Shown here: piece after piece, positions 18,719 to 26,852 of the stretch
Layout: every line of letters begins with the position of its first letter
How positions within the stretch are numbered: position 1 is the first letter of the stretch
Assembly (NCBI GenBank): GCA_044224705.1
Contig: JBGAJY010000003.1
Location: 10,458 to 74,457 of the forward strand
From: M3007 sp044224705
GTDB taxonomy: Bacteria > Bacteroidota > Bacteroidia > Chitinophagales > Saprospiraceae
Direction: 5' to 3'
DNA length: 64,000 nt
Translations under genes and position numbers: made by a program
Notes under the pieces: model-generated
The model's input: only the letters and a program-made list of their open reading frames with translations
What the model was told of the DNA's origin: nothing
Databases searched by the model: none

Positions 18719-19261
18719 TTAAACTTTTTCCAGCGGCAAATGGGGCGGCTCGGGCAGTTGAATCCGGATCGGGTCGCCCGGTTTTACCACGCCACTTTCG
18801 ATCACGATGCCCATGATCCCCGCCTTACGGATCAGGTTGTTGTTTTCGTCCCGCCCGAGCACGGCGGCCATCAGGCCTTCCTGGATGCCGTTGAGCTGGT
18901 TGCAGGGATTTCGCAGTCCGGTCACTTCCACCACGGCGCTGTCGCCGATGAGCAGGCGGGCGTTTCTGGGCAAGCCGAGCAGATCGATGCCGGAGGTGGT
19001 GATGTTTTCGCCCATTTGCCCGGGAGCGACGTGGAAGCCAGAACCTTTGAGTTCCTCGAATAGTTCCGCATGGATGAGATGCACCTGCCGAAGGTTGGGC
19101 TGTTTAGGGTCCTGCGCCACCCGGGAGCGGTGTTTGACGGTAGCGCCCATGTGGGCGTCGCCTTCCACGCCCAGGCCGGCGAGGAGGCGGATGCTCGGGG
19201 CGTTGGGTTTGGAGAGGGTGTGGGTGGGGCTGAGGTGGGTGGAGTGGACGAGGGCGGGCAT
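18719..19261 (-). CDS. MOSC-domain protein
   Basis: A 180-residue protein with a MOSC domain, the beta-barrel fold found in molybdenum-cofactor sulfurases and in YiiM/MOCO-binding proteins. Recognisable parts are GLGVEGDAHMG near the N-terminus, APGQMGENITTSGIDLLGL in the middle, and VVEVTGLRNPCNQLNGIQEG with the conserved Cys. It probably binds molybdenum cofactor and moves sulfur or reduces an N-hydroxylated compound, but the exact reaction cannot be told. It opens a possible three-gene leftward unit with the GIY-YIG and TIR genes. A perfect 17-base palindrome lies 33 bases upstream of its start. Confidence 0.85.
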   Translation of the reverse strand: MPALVHSTHLSPTHTLSKPNAPSIRLLAGLGVEGDAHMGATVKHRSRVAQDPKQPNLRQVHLIHAELFEELKGSGFHVAPGQMGENITTSGIDLLGLPRNARLLIGDSAVVEVTGLRNPCNQLNGIQEGLMAAVLGRDENNNLIRKAGIMGIVIESGVVKPGDPIRIQLPEPPHLPLEKV

Positions 19262-19293
19262 GGCTGATGGAGTGGCTGGTGGAATTTTGGGGC

Positions 19294-19330
19294 TTACGTT
19301 TACGAAACTTTTTAAGTTTCGTAAACGTAA
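19294..19330. promoter_or_regulatory. Perfect 17-base palindrome upstream of MOSC gene
   Basis: Arms TTACGTTTACGAAACTT (19294-19310) and its exact complement (19314-19330) are separated by three T. It lies between the leftward MOSC gene (start 19261) and the rightward helicase gene (start 19482). It could be an operator for a dimeric regulator, a terminator-like hairpin, or a copy of a short mobile repeat; sequence alone does not decide. Confidence 0.5.
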
Positions 19331-19466
19331 ATGAATAACAGCCTCAAAATACGGACTGATACCTCTTCCAAAGATAGCGCGTGCACCCTCTTCCCCGTCA
19401 ACTCCCCTTTATAAATTCAGGTAAACGGCCCCATCTGCCGGGCGATTCGCATAGCCGAAGCTGCCG

Positions 19467-19474
19467 TATCTTTG
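19467..19474 (+). promoter_or_regulatory. Putative -7 element of the PIF1-like helicase gene
   Basis: TATCTTTG matches TAnnTTTG and ends only 7 bases before the ATG at 19482. If used, transcription would start at or next to the start codon, giving a leaderless mRNA. No clear -33 TTTG is present. Confidence 0.35.
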
Positions 19475-19481
19475 GCCAGCC

Positions 19482-20792
19482 ATGCTCGACAAGCCTCCGC
19501 TTCTGCTCAATTCCGACTTCACCCACACCCTCGACGTGCTGGAAAAAACCGGCCGCAGCCTCTTCGTCACGGGCAAGGCCGGCACAGGCAAGAGCACGCT
19601 CCTCCAACTGTTTCGTAATACCACCCGCAAAAAAACGGCCGTGCTCGCGCCCACCGGCGTGGCGGCGCTGAACGTGCAGGGCCAGACCATCCACTCCTTT
19701 TTCGGGTTCCCGCCGCGCATTGTCACGCCCAAGGAAGCCAGCCGGCGGGTGACGATGAAGCACCTCAAACGCCTGTACCAGAACCTGGAAGTACTCGTCG
19801 TCGATGAAATCTCGATGGTGCGCGCCGACATTCTCGACGGCATGGACCGCTTCCTGCGCGTGAACCGGGAGAACAACCGGCCTTTCGGGGGCGTACAGGT
19901 GGTTTTTTTCGGCGACCTGTTCCAACTGCCGCCCGTGGTCACCAACGACCCGGTGGAGTCGGCCTATTTCCAGGACTACTACGAAACGCCCTATTTTTTT
20001 TCGGCCAAAGTGATGCAGGAGCCTGATTTCGAACTCGATATGCTCGAACTGCGAAAAGTGTATCGCCAGGAATCGCGGCATTTCCTGCGCCTGCTCGAAG
20101 CCATCCGGATCAATCAACTCGACTACGACGACCTCGACGACTTGAACGAACGTTTCGTGCCCAACCCCGACCTGGCCGAAAATTACATCACGCTCTGCGC
20201 CCGGAACATGACTGCCGACCGCCTGAACCGCCTGGCCCTCGAACAACTCCCGACCAGCGAAATCACCTTCGAAGCCGAGGTGAAAGGCGCGTTCGACCCG
20301 GCCTTGTATCCTACCGAATCGGCGCTGCGCCTTCGCCTGGGCGCGCAGGTGATGTTTGTCAAAAACGACCCGGAGAAAAACTTCGTCAACGGCAGCATCG
20401 GAAAGATCGTCCAACTGGAACTGAACAATATCGTCGTCGAAATCACCGGCGATGCGGGCCAGAAACGCCGGGTGGAAGTATCACCCATGGAATGGGAGAT
20501 CGTACGCTACAAGGCGGACGAAACCGGCGGTATCGACACGGAAAGCATCGGTTCCTTCCGGCAATACCCGCTGAAACTCGCCTGGGCGATCACCATCCAC
20601 AAAAGCCAGGGCAAAACCTTCGACCGCGTCGTGGTCGACCTGGGCGGCGGAGCATTTGAGCACGGGCAACTTTACGTGGCCCTCAGCCGCTGCCGCACCC
20701 TCGAAGGCATCGTGCTCAAACAACCGATTCGTCCGCAGGACGTGATCACGGATGAGCGGGTGGTGGATTTTTATGAGCGGAATTTCCGTTAA
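19482..20792 (+). CDS. PIF1/RecD-like DNA helicase
   Basis: A 436-residue superfamily 1B helicase that unwinds DNA 5' to 3' using ATP. Motifs are complete: Walker A GKAGTGKSTLL (about 30-40), motif Ia APTGVAALNVQGQTIHSFFG, Walker B VVDEISMVRADI, motif III FGDLFQLPPVV, motif V LAWAITIHKSQGKTFDRVVV and motif VI LYVALSRCR. It is close to the minimal helicase core, without accessory domains, as is common for Bacteroidota PIF1-like proteins. Its role is probably in genome maintenance. It is transcribed alone and meets the oxidoreductase gene head to tail, sharing a TTAA at 20789-20792 in which both stop codons lie. Confidence 0.93.
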   Translation: MLDKPPLLLNSDFTHTLDVLEKTGRSLFVTGKAGTGKSTLLQLFRNTTRKKTAVLAPTGVAALNVQGQTIHSFFGFPPRIVTPKEASRRVTMKHLKRLYQNLEVLVVDEISMVRADILDGMDRFLRVNRENNRPFGGVQVVFFGDLFQLPPVVTNDPVESAYFQDYYETPYFFSAKVMQEPDFELDMLELRKVYRQESRHFLRLLEAIRINQLDYDDLDDLNERFVPNPDLAENYITLCARNMTADRLNRLALEQLPTSEITFEAEVKGAFDPALYPTESALRLRLGAQVMFVKNDPEKNFVNGSIGKIVQLELNNIVVEITGDAGQKRRVEVSPMEWEIVRYKADETGGIDTESIGSFRQYPLKLAWAITIHKSQGKTFDRVVVDLGGGAFEHGQLYVALSRCRTLEGIVLKQPIRPQDVITDERVVDFYERNFR

Positions 20793-21811
20793 ACACTGGT
20801 CAATTTGGTGTTTTGCAGCCCGATTTCCACTCGTTTTTCCACCTCTTTCAAAATCCGGTGCGCCAGTTCCAGCGCCCGGAAGCCGTCCAGCAGGCTGACG
20901 ACCGGCGTGGTATTTTGCACAATGCTGTCGTAAAATGTTTCCAGTTCGCGCTGGATGGCATTCACCGGCGGCGCTTCGGGCATCTGCATGTGCAGCCATT
21001 TTTTACCGGCCGGGGTATCGAATTCCATCAACTGATCCTGCGGCGGCAGGTCGGCGGCATCGGGGGCAAAGAGCTGGACGATCTGCGCGTTTTTTTCCAA
21101 AAAGTCGAGACTGATGTACGCGAAGGGCTGGAAGATGCGCATTTTCCGCATCTGCTTGAGTGAGATGCGGCTGGCCGTCAGGTTGGCCACGCAGCCGTTT
21201 TCGAATTCCACGCGGGCGTTGGCGATGTCGGGCGTGTGGCTCATGACCGCCACACCGCTGGCACTCACCCGCCGGACCGGGCTTTTCACCAGGTGCAGGA
21301 TCAGGTCAAGGTCGTGGATCATCAGGTCGAGGATGACCGACACGTCGGTGCCGCGCGGTTGAAAGGCCGCCAGGCGGTGGCTTTCGATGAACATGGGCTG
21401 CGAACGCACGCCTTGCAGGGCCAAAAAAGCCGGGTTGAATCGCTCGACATGGCCCACTTGCACTTTCACGCTTTGTTTTTCTGCCAAGGCCAAAAGCCGG
21501 CGCCCTTCGGAGACCGTTTCCGTGACGGGTTTTTCCAAAAAAACGTGTTTGCCGGCGCGGATGGCCTGTGCGGCCAACCGGTAATGCGTCAAGGTTGGCG
21601 TCACAATATCCACGGCATCAACGTGTTGCAGCATTTCAGCAAGGGAACGGAAGCGGCGGATGTCCGGGTACAGGGCCAGGACGGAAGCCGCGTTTTTTTC
21701 ATCCGGATCATAAAATCCTGCGAATTCCCAGCAGCTGGTGGCGAGGATGCATTTGAGGTGGATTTTGCCGAGGTGACCTACGCCGAGCAGGCCGATTTTG
21801 AGCTGGTTCAT
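20789..21811 (-). CDS. Gfo/Idh/MocA-family oxidoreductase
   Basis: A 340-residue NAD(P)-dependent oxidoreductase. The Rossmann fold starts KIGLLGVGHLGKIHLKC, with the family EKP motif in KHVFLEKPVTETVSEGRRLL (about 95-115); the C-terminal GFO_IDH_MocA domain carries GHVERFNPAF and LDLMIHDLDLIL. The HVERFNPA form occurs in sugar-related members acting on UDP-sugars or similar, but the substrate is not certain. The ATG at 21811 is the natural start; the frame extends 95 codons upstream into sequence antisense to the next gene. It is the last gene of a leftward operon, 20 bases after the TRIC gene. Confidence 0.88.
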   Translation of the reverse strand: MNQLKIGLLGVGHLGKIHLKCILATSCWEFAGFYDPDEKNAASVLALYPDIRRFRSLAEMLQHVDAVDIVTPTLTHYRLAAQAIRAGKHVFLEKPVTETVSEGRRLLALAEKQSVKVQVGHVERFNPAFLALQGVRSQPMFIESHRLAAFQPRGTDVSVILDLMIHDLDLILHLVKSPVRRVSASGVAVMSHTPDIANARVEFENGCVANLTASRISLKQMRKMRIFQPFAYISLDFLEKNAQIVQLFAPDAADLPPQDQLMEFDTPAGKKWLHMQMPEAPPVNAIQRELETFYDSIVQNTTPVVSLLDGFRALELAHRILKEVEKRVEIGLQNTKLTSV

Positions 21812-21831
21812 GGCGGCAAAAATATTACTTC

Positions 21832-22452
21832 TTAACCGTCCTCCGGCTCTTTCAACCCCGGCAAACGCCATTTGTACCGCACGGCCACCAACCGCAACCC
21901 GACGATCACGCTCATGGCCAACAAGCCGGCGATGGAGGGCTCCAGTCCGCATTTCAGGAAAACGAAGTACAAAAACCCTCCGACTATGGCCGCCGAGGCA
22001 TAAAAATCGGTTCGGAAAACCAATGGAATTTCGTTCAGCAACACATCGCGGAGCACCCCGCCGAAGCAGCCGCTCACGGTCCCCAGGGCGACGCAAATGG
22101 CCGGACTCAGCTGCGCATCCAGCCCATGACCTACCCCGGCAACGGTCGCGAATCCCAGCCCGATGGCGTCAAATGTGAGCAACAGCCGACGGATGCGGTG
22201 CAGGTGCCTCCGAAAGAGCAAAACCACCAGGTACGACCCGAAAATGACCGAAATCGTGTTCAAATCCTGCAACCAGCCCACCGGCGTTCGACCCAGCATG
22301 AGGTCGCGGATGGTGCCGCCGCCGACCGCCGTGGCGAAACAAATGACCAGCACGCCGAACACGTCGAGCCGCTTTGTACGGGCGGCCAACGCACCGGAAA
22401 TGGCAAAGGAAGATGTGCCCAGGAGCTCGATGACGCCTCCGCTCCAGGTCAT
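21832..22452 (-). CDS. TRIC/UPF0126-family membrane protein (trimeric cation channel type)
   Basis: A 206-residue inner-membrane protein with seven predicted helices. It has the family's internal duplication: two halves with GGGTIRDLMLG (about 45-55) and GGVLRDVLLNEIP (about 130-142). Members have been described both as trimeric potassium channels and, by older annotation, as glycine transporters. Its ATG overlaps the stop of the GT39 gene by four bases (ATGA), showing translational coupling. The C-terminus is short and charged (KEPEDG). Confidence 0.9.
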   Translation of the reverse strand: MTWSGGVIELLGTSSFAISGALAARTKRLDVFGVLVICFATAVGGGTIRDLMLGRTPVGWLQDLNTISVIFGSYLVVLLFRRHLHRIRRLLLTFDAIGLGFATVAGVGHGLDAQLSPAICVALGTVSGCFGGVLRDVLLNEIPLVFRTDFYASAAIVGGFLYFVFLKCGLEPSIAGLLAMSVIVGLRLVAVRYKWRLPGLKEPEDG

Positions 22453-24155
22453 TTTTGCGGCGACTTTTTGGGTGGAGCGGGGTTGCGTTCGTAGAATACG
22501 AAGCCGTTTTTGCGGTACAGTTCGCGACAGTCAGGCAACTCGGGCAGGTCCTGTAAATTGGTGATTTTTGCCACGAAATAGACTTTTTTACCCGGATTTC
22601 CGCGCGAAAGGGTAGGGTAGTCGTCCAACGTCGTGTCTCCGACGACAGGCGGTTTTCGGGTGTAAAACAAATGGGCGTAACTTTTGAACCCCACGGGTTT
22701 GACGTAGCAGTCTTCACCGGCCTTGCTCTGGTAAAATTCAATGGCCGCGCGCTGCGAATAAGCCTCGATATTCGGCACGTTCATCAGCAAGGTGAACACG
22801 GTACACACCATGCCGCCGCCGAAAGCCGCCTGCGCCCCCGACCAATATTGTTTTTTGTACCATAAAACCGCTCCGTAAACGCTGCCCAAAGCCAGCGCCA
22901 GCCCTGGCAGGGCCTGCCACCAGTACCAGTTCACCGCCGCGTCGAGGTTGGCGACGGCAAAGGGATCGCGGGCTGCCAGGGTTTTCAGCCATTCGATGTG
23001 TTGACCCGCAAACGGCAATGCCGCCGCCGCCAGCCCGATCACCAGACCGAGCAAAGGCAGCAAAATCGTCACAGTCCAGGACCGGATGTCCCAGCGGATG
23101 GCCCGCCAGATGGTGAGCGCGCCGAGGAACGTCAGGGGGAAGTAACAAAGCGAGGAGTAGTGCAGAATTTTTGTGCGGACGATGCTGAACAGAATGAGCA
23201 CCACCCAAAAGAGCAGTTGCATCCAGGTCGTCAGGTCGGAGCGCTGGCAGGTGGCCAGGGTATCGGATTCCAGCATTTCCTCTTCCGGCTGCCGGTCGCC
23301 CCAGAGATTCGGGATGGCGAACACGGAAACCGGGAAACAGCCGAGCAACAGCACCACGAAATGATACCCGAAAAAGCCGCCGTGGCCGGCGTCGGGTGTG
23401 GAAAAAAGGCGAATCTGGTAGGCGATAAATTCATGCACGAACCAGGAACCATGCAGCCCCCATTCCACAGCAAACCACAGGGCGGCAACGCTCGCCGTGG
23501 CCAGGCTGAACAGCACCATGTGCAGAAAATATCCTTTGTTGCGGAAGCGATACCGCGCCCAATACAGCCCCAATACCAGCAAGACGATCAGAAAAGCGGT
23601 GGGCCCTTTGGTCATCACAGCCAGGCCCAGCGACCAGCCTCCGACCAGCAGCCACCTGTATTTTTGCCAAAAGCCGATGGCATTTTTAGAGGTGAAAAAC
23701 TGCCAGCGGAATTCGATAAACCCGTACAAGCCCATGAAAATGAGCAGGTTGAACCAGGGGTCGATGATGCCGCTGCGAAAATACAGGTGCGGCAGCAGAC
23801 TGCCCGCCCAGGCCAGCGCCCAAATCCAGCCGAACATCCGATCGTGCAATTTTCGCCCGATCCGGTATGCCAGCAGCATCGTGGCCAGTCCGCAAAGGGC
23901 GTTGGGGAGCCGGGCCGCAAATTCATTCACCCCGAACAATTTCATGGTCGCCACCTGCATCCAAAGAAAGAGGGGCGGTTTTTCCCAAAAAGGTTCGAAA
24001 TCAATTTGCGGGCGCAGGTATTGGCCCGTCTGCATCATTTCGCGGGCACATTCTGCGAAGTTGATTTCGTCCCAGTCAAAGAGGTGCACGGCGCCCAGGA
24101 AAGGGACGAACAGCAGCAAGGCAAGCGTAGTCAGCAAGTAATAGTCGCGCCGCAT
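22449..24155 (-). CDS. GT39 family membrane glycosyltransferase (ArnT/PMT-like)
   Basis: A membrane protein of about 568 residues with an N-terminal block of many transmembrane helices and a smaller soluble C-terminal part. The catalytic loop of the ArnT/PMT superfamily is present: LFDWDEINFAECAREMM with the acidic DE pair, and FEPFWEKPPLFLWMQ. Such enzymes transfer sugars from polyprenyl-phosphate donors to lipids or proteins on the outer face of the inner membrane. The start at 24155 (MRRDYYLLTTLALLL) places the first helix at the N-terminus; an ATG at 24239 would add 28 residues and overlap the ABC permease gene by 17 bases. The stop overlaps the TRIC start. Confidence 0.85.
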   Translation of the reverse strand: MRRDYYLLTTLALLLFVPFLGAVHLFDWDEINFAECAREMMQTGQYLRPQIDFEPFWEKPPLFLWMQVATMKLFGVNEFAARLPNALCGLATMLLAYRIGRKLHDRMFGWIWALAWAGSLLPHLYFRSGIIDPWFNLLIFMGLYGFIEFRWQFFTSKNAIGFWQKYRWLLVGGWSLGLAVMTKGPTAFLIVLLVLGLYWARYRFRNKGYFLHMVLFSLATASVAALWFAVEWGLHGSWFVHEFIAYQIRLFSTPDAGHGGFFGYHFVVLLLGCFPVSVFAIPNLWGDRQPEEEMLESDTLATCQRSDLTTWMQLLFWVVLILFSIVRTKILHYSSLCYFPLTFLGALTIWRAIRWDIRSWTVTILLPLLGLVIGLAAAALPFAGQHIEWLKTLAARDPFAVANLDAAVNWYWWQALPGLALALGSVYGAVLWYKKQYWSGAQAAFGGGMVCTVFTLLMNVPNIEAYSQRAAIEFYQSKAGEDCYVKPVGFKSYAHLFYTRKPPVVGDTTLDDYPTLSRGNPGKKVYFVAKITNLQDLPELPDCRELYRKNGFVFYERNPAPPKKSPQK

Positions 24156-24222
24156 CGAAGGATCAAAGTGGTGGTCTGAATTTTGGGAAGGACGGTTAGG
24201 AACAACAAATGAGCTCAGCGGT

Positions 24223-25446
24223 TCAACGTTGGCGGTCACTTAAAGTTTCGCCAATCGAATTTAAGGCCAAAACGGTAATGGATATGGCCAATCCGGCGGG
24301 CATCGCCACCCACCAGGCTGCCGGATAAGCCCGCACCGTGAGCAACAGGCTGCCCCAGGAAATACCCTTGAACTCATTGCCGCCAAAGCCTAGAAAGCTC
24401 AGCGAAGCCTCCAGCATGATCGCCCCGGCCACGCCGAAGGAAAACGCGATGAGCGCCGAACGCATGGCATTGGGCAGCGCGTGGCGCAGCAGGGTACGCC
24501 GGTCCGGATAGCCCAAACCCCGCGCGGCGGTCACATAGTCCATTTCCCGTACGCGGAGCAGCTCCGCCCGGACAAATTTGGCGACTCCCGTCCAACTGAA
24601 CACGCCGATGAGCCCGATCAACATCCAAAGCGATTGTTTGGGCGCCATAGCCGACACCACGATGAGCAAGATCAGTTTCGGGATGGAATTGAACACCTCC
24701 GCCAGGCGCATGATGAACAAGTCGGCTGGCAGGACAATTTTTTTGGAAAAAAACGCCATCCGCCGGAACGGCAGGTACAAAGCGTTGACAATCAGCATGA
24801 CGACGCAAAAAATCGCCAGACTTTCCAGCCAGACATACCAGGTTTTCCGAAGTTCAAGCAGGTCAATTCTCGCTGTAAAGGCGTAAAAAAACGCCACAAC
24901 AAGGCCCAACAGATTGAACCACAGCCTGCCCCGCGACACGCGCAGCCGGTCGTCGCCGAAAAAACCCGCCAAAGCGCCCAGCGCCAGGCCGATCCCGAAC
25001 GACATCGCCATGGCCAGCGCGCCAGTGAGCAGCGCAACACGCGCGCCCGCCACGAGGGTTGCTGCCACATCGCGGCCTTGCTCGTCGGTACCGAGCCAAT
25101 GGCGGAACCTCGACCGGAAGCCCGGGTGAATATCGCCCGGTTTGGCGCGGCTCACCGAGGGGTCGCGAATCCATTCGCCCGGTGAAAAAGGGATGGGCGC
25201 AAACACCGCCGCATCGAACGGGTAGCGTTGCCAGGATTCGGTAAGTTCAAGGGAATCAAGTAGTTGGACACCATAAGGCTGGTGCGGATCGACGAACGCC
25301 ATGCGCAGTCCCGGCCAGTAGGTCTTATCTCCGACACGGCACCACAACGGGCGGCTGTTGGCCAGAAAATCGCGCGCCAGGGCCATGAACAGCAAAAGCC
25401 CGAGTACACCCAGGGCGGGGCGCAGCCGTTTTCGCAAAAGGTTCAT
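24223..25446 (-). CDS. ABC transporter permease, oligopeptide/DppC type, without visible partners
   Basis: A 407-residue inner-membrane permease of the BPD_transp_1 family. Residues about 130-400 hold the core with GTDEQGRDVAATLVAGARV and the EAA loop TAARGLGYPDRRTLLRHALP that contacts the ATPase. The first 115 residues include one helix and a periplasmic segment as in OppC/DppC or YejE proteins. No second permease, ATPase or binding protein is nearby, so it must assemble with subunits encoded elsewhere. The start ATG overlaps the stop of the kinase gene (ATGA at 25443-25446). The extracytoplasmic N-terminal segment with PGEWIRDPS resembles oligopeptide permeases of Bacteroidota. Confidence 0.87.
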   Translation of the reverse strand: MNLLRKRLRPALGVLGLLLFMALARDFLANSRPLWCRVGDKTYWPGLRMAFVDPHQPYGVQLLDSLELTESWQRYPFDAAVFAPIPFSPGEWIRDPSVSRAKPGDIHPGFRSRFRHWLGTDEQGRDVAATLVAGARVALLTGALAMAMSFGIGLALGALAGFFGDDRLRVSRGRLWFNLLGLVVAFFYAFTARIDLLELRKTWYVWLESLAIFCVVMLIVNALYLPFRRMAFFSKKIVLPADLFIMRLAEVFNSIPKLILLIVVSAMAPKQSLWMLIGLIGVFSWTGVAKFVRAELLRVREMDYVTAARGLGYPDRRTLLRHALPNAMRSALIAFSFGVAGAIMLEASLSFLGFGGNEFKGISWGSLLLTVRAYPAAWWVAMPAGLAISITVLALNSIGETLSDRQR

Positions 25447-26345
25447 GCGGGAGTGAGTTTATGGTCAAAAGGAAATACCAGCGGATGGTGTTGGGCAGCC
25501 TCGCGCGCGGCTTCGTGGGAGCGGGCAAACCCGAGGAGATATCCGCCGCCGCCAGCGCCGCAGAGTTTGAACCGCACGGTTTTAGTGTCGAAGGAATGGT
25601 GCCAAAGGTCCTTTACGGAGGTAGGAATGATGGGCCCGAGCTCCTGGTGCTGAAACCTGGATAGTTCACTGATTGTCAGCATAAAGGCCTCAAGATCGCC
25701 CGATTGCCAGTTGGCAATGGCCTCCTCTACCTTGGGTAAATACCGTTCGTTCAGCCGTTTGCGAAAATCGGGTGCTCCGCAGCGGTGCTGAAACCAGCGT
25801 ACCATCGGCCCCGTTTGGCGTGGCATCTGGCTGTCGACCAGGAAAACAACAGGCTCCGCGGGGCGCCAAGGGCGACAATCGGCCACACTTAGTTCGGTTT
25901 TGTTCCGGACGATCAAGGGCTGGTTCAGGTAGGAGGTCAGCGGATCGAGGCCCGAGCTGTTGCCGTGGAAGTAACTTTCCATAGCCGCGAAAATCACTTT
26001 CAATTCGGCAGGGTCTTTACTTTTTTGCTGTGTATAACGGTCATAAATGGCTGCGCAAAGCGCGCCTGAACTGCCCAGGCCATAGCCCGTCGGTATGTCT
26101 GAATGAAAGAACAACCCGAGTCCCAGGTCGGCCTCAAAGGCCTTGGCATCGAGATCAGGCACGTTGCGCAGGGCGGCACTGCGGGCAAATTCGAGCAGGC
26201 GCATGTCCTGTTCCGTCATGGGGGTGTCCGGGCTTCTCCAGTCCCATTGCCCGCCGAAAGCCGGCACGGGCATGGACAAAGCGGGCGCGCCGAGCAACAG
26301 CACGTGTTCACCGAAAAGAAGCAGTTTGGCTGGATAACGACGCAT
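25443..26345 (-). CDS. GHMP kinase, mevalonate kinase-like
   Basis: A 300-residue cytoplasmic kinase. It begins MRRYPAKLLLFGEHVLLLGA, the usual opening of Bacteroidota mevalonate kinases, and carries the GHMP ATP loop IPTGYGLGSSGALCAAIYD (about 84-102) and the C-terminal glycine loop KLCGAGGGGYLLGF (about 262-275). SSGLDPLTSYL holds the catalytic Asp region. Mevalonate kinase feeds the mevalonate route to isoprenoids, used by many Saprospiria instead of the MEP route. It heads the leftward operon and is coupled to the permease by an ATGA overlap. The functional link with the permease and glycosyltransferase is unclear, though polyprenyl-phosphate supply to GT39 is a possible thread. Confidence 0.8.
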   Translation of the reverse strand: MRRYPAKLLLFGEHVLLLGAPALSMPVPAFGGQWDWRSPDTPMTEQDMRLLEFARSAALRNVPDLDAKAFEADLGLGLFFHSDIPTGYGLGSSGALCAAIYDRYTQQKSKDPAELKVIFAAMESYFHGNSSGLDPLTSYLNQPLIVRNKTELSVADCRPWRPAEPVVFLVDSQMPRQTGPMVRWFQHRCGAPDFRKRLNERYLPKVEEAIANWQSGDLEAFMLTISELSRFQHQELGPIIPTSVKDLWHHSFDTKTVRFKLCGAGGGGYLLGFARSHEAAREAAQHHPLVFPFDHKLTPA

Positions 26346-26449
26346 AGCAGTGCAAATGTGCGAAATCTGCTTCGAAGCCTCTCAAAAAACGAAGCGCGGA
26401 GCCTTTGCCCCGCGCTTACGCTTTTTATGCAGCCAAGATTTTTTGAAAA

Positions 26450-26498
26450 GGCAAGAGGCAAGGGACAAGGGGCAAGGGGCAAAAGGCAAGGGGCAAAT
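26450..26498. repeat. Degenerate heptamer array, seven GGCAARR units
   Basis: Seven consecutive 7-base units: GGCAAGA, GGCAAGG, GACAAGG, GGCAAGG, GGCAAAA, GGCAAGG, GGCAAAT. The unit is the reverse complement of the TTTTGCC unit at 26802-26850, so the two arrays face each other across the palindromic element. Confidence 0.85.
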
Positions 26499-26523
26499 TC
26501 AAAAATTGGAAGTTTAGTAGTGA

Positions 26524-26762
26524 ACCAACTTAGTATCTGAAACTATCCAGGCTTGCCCTGTTCACAGACCTTGCGGCCCGGAGGGACGCTATCTATGTAG
26601 TAACGACACAATGAGTAAGATGATCCGGCCCAGCGGGCCGGTATCTAATCCGTCAGATAGCGGCCCTCCGGGCCGCCTGCATTTACACCCCGCCGGTTTC
26701 TACAAAGATGCCGGCCCCATAGGCCGGTTGGTATGCCGGATATCTTCAGATACTAAATTGGT
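26524..26762. mobile_element. MITE-like palindromic element of about 240 bp
   Basis: Terminal inverted repeats 26524-26547 and 26739-26762 match at 21 of 24 positions, and weaker similarity continues outwards. Inside are a second inverted pair, 26573-26594 and 26655-26676, matching at 21 of 22, a central hairpin CCGGCCC-AGC-GGGCCGG (26625-26641) and another around 26710-26728. There is no coding capacity. This is the design of a non-autonomous element or a structured repeat. No flanking target duplication could be confirmed. Confidence 0.65.
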
Positions 26763-26801
26763 CGACTATTAGCTTGATACTTTCAAAATAGTTGGGCATT
26801 T

Positions 26802-26850
26802 TTTTGCCTTTTGCCTTTTGCCTTTTGCCTTTTGCCTTTTGCCTTTTGCT
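26802..26850. repeat. Perfect heptamer tandem array (TTTTGCC, seven units)
   Basis: Six exact TTTTGCC units and a final TTTTGCT run up to two bases before the stop codon of the metalloprotease gene. Arrays like this can change length by slippage, but here the change would affect only the 3' untranslated end. Confidence 0.9.
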
Positions 26851-26852
26851 GA

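Larger units (their letters stand above)
26346..26852. other. Gene-free region holding a palindromic element and two inverted heptamer arrays
   Basis: No gene is supported between the kinase start and the metalloprotease stop. Structures from left to right: a degenerate GGCAAGG heptamer array, an element with 24-base terminal inverted repeats and internal hairpins, and a clean TTTTGCC heptamer array. All three are listed separately. Confidence 0.8.

Noticed and set aside
26802..26850. Regular repeat array as a possible CRISPR
   Set aside because: The unit is 7 bases with no spacers and no cas genes nearby.
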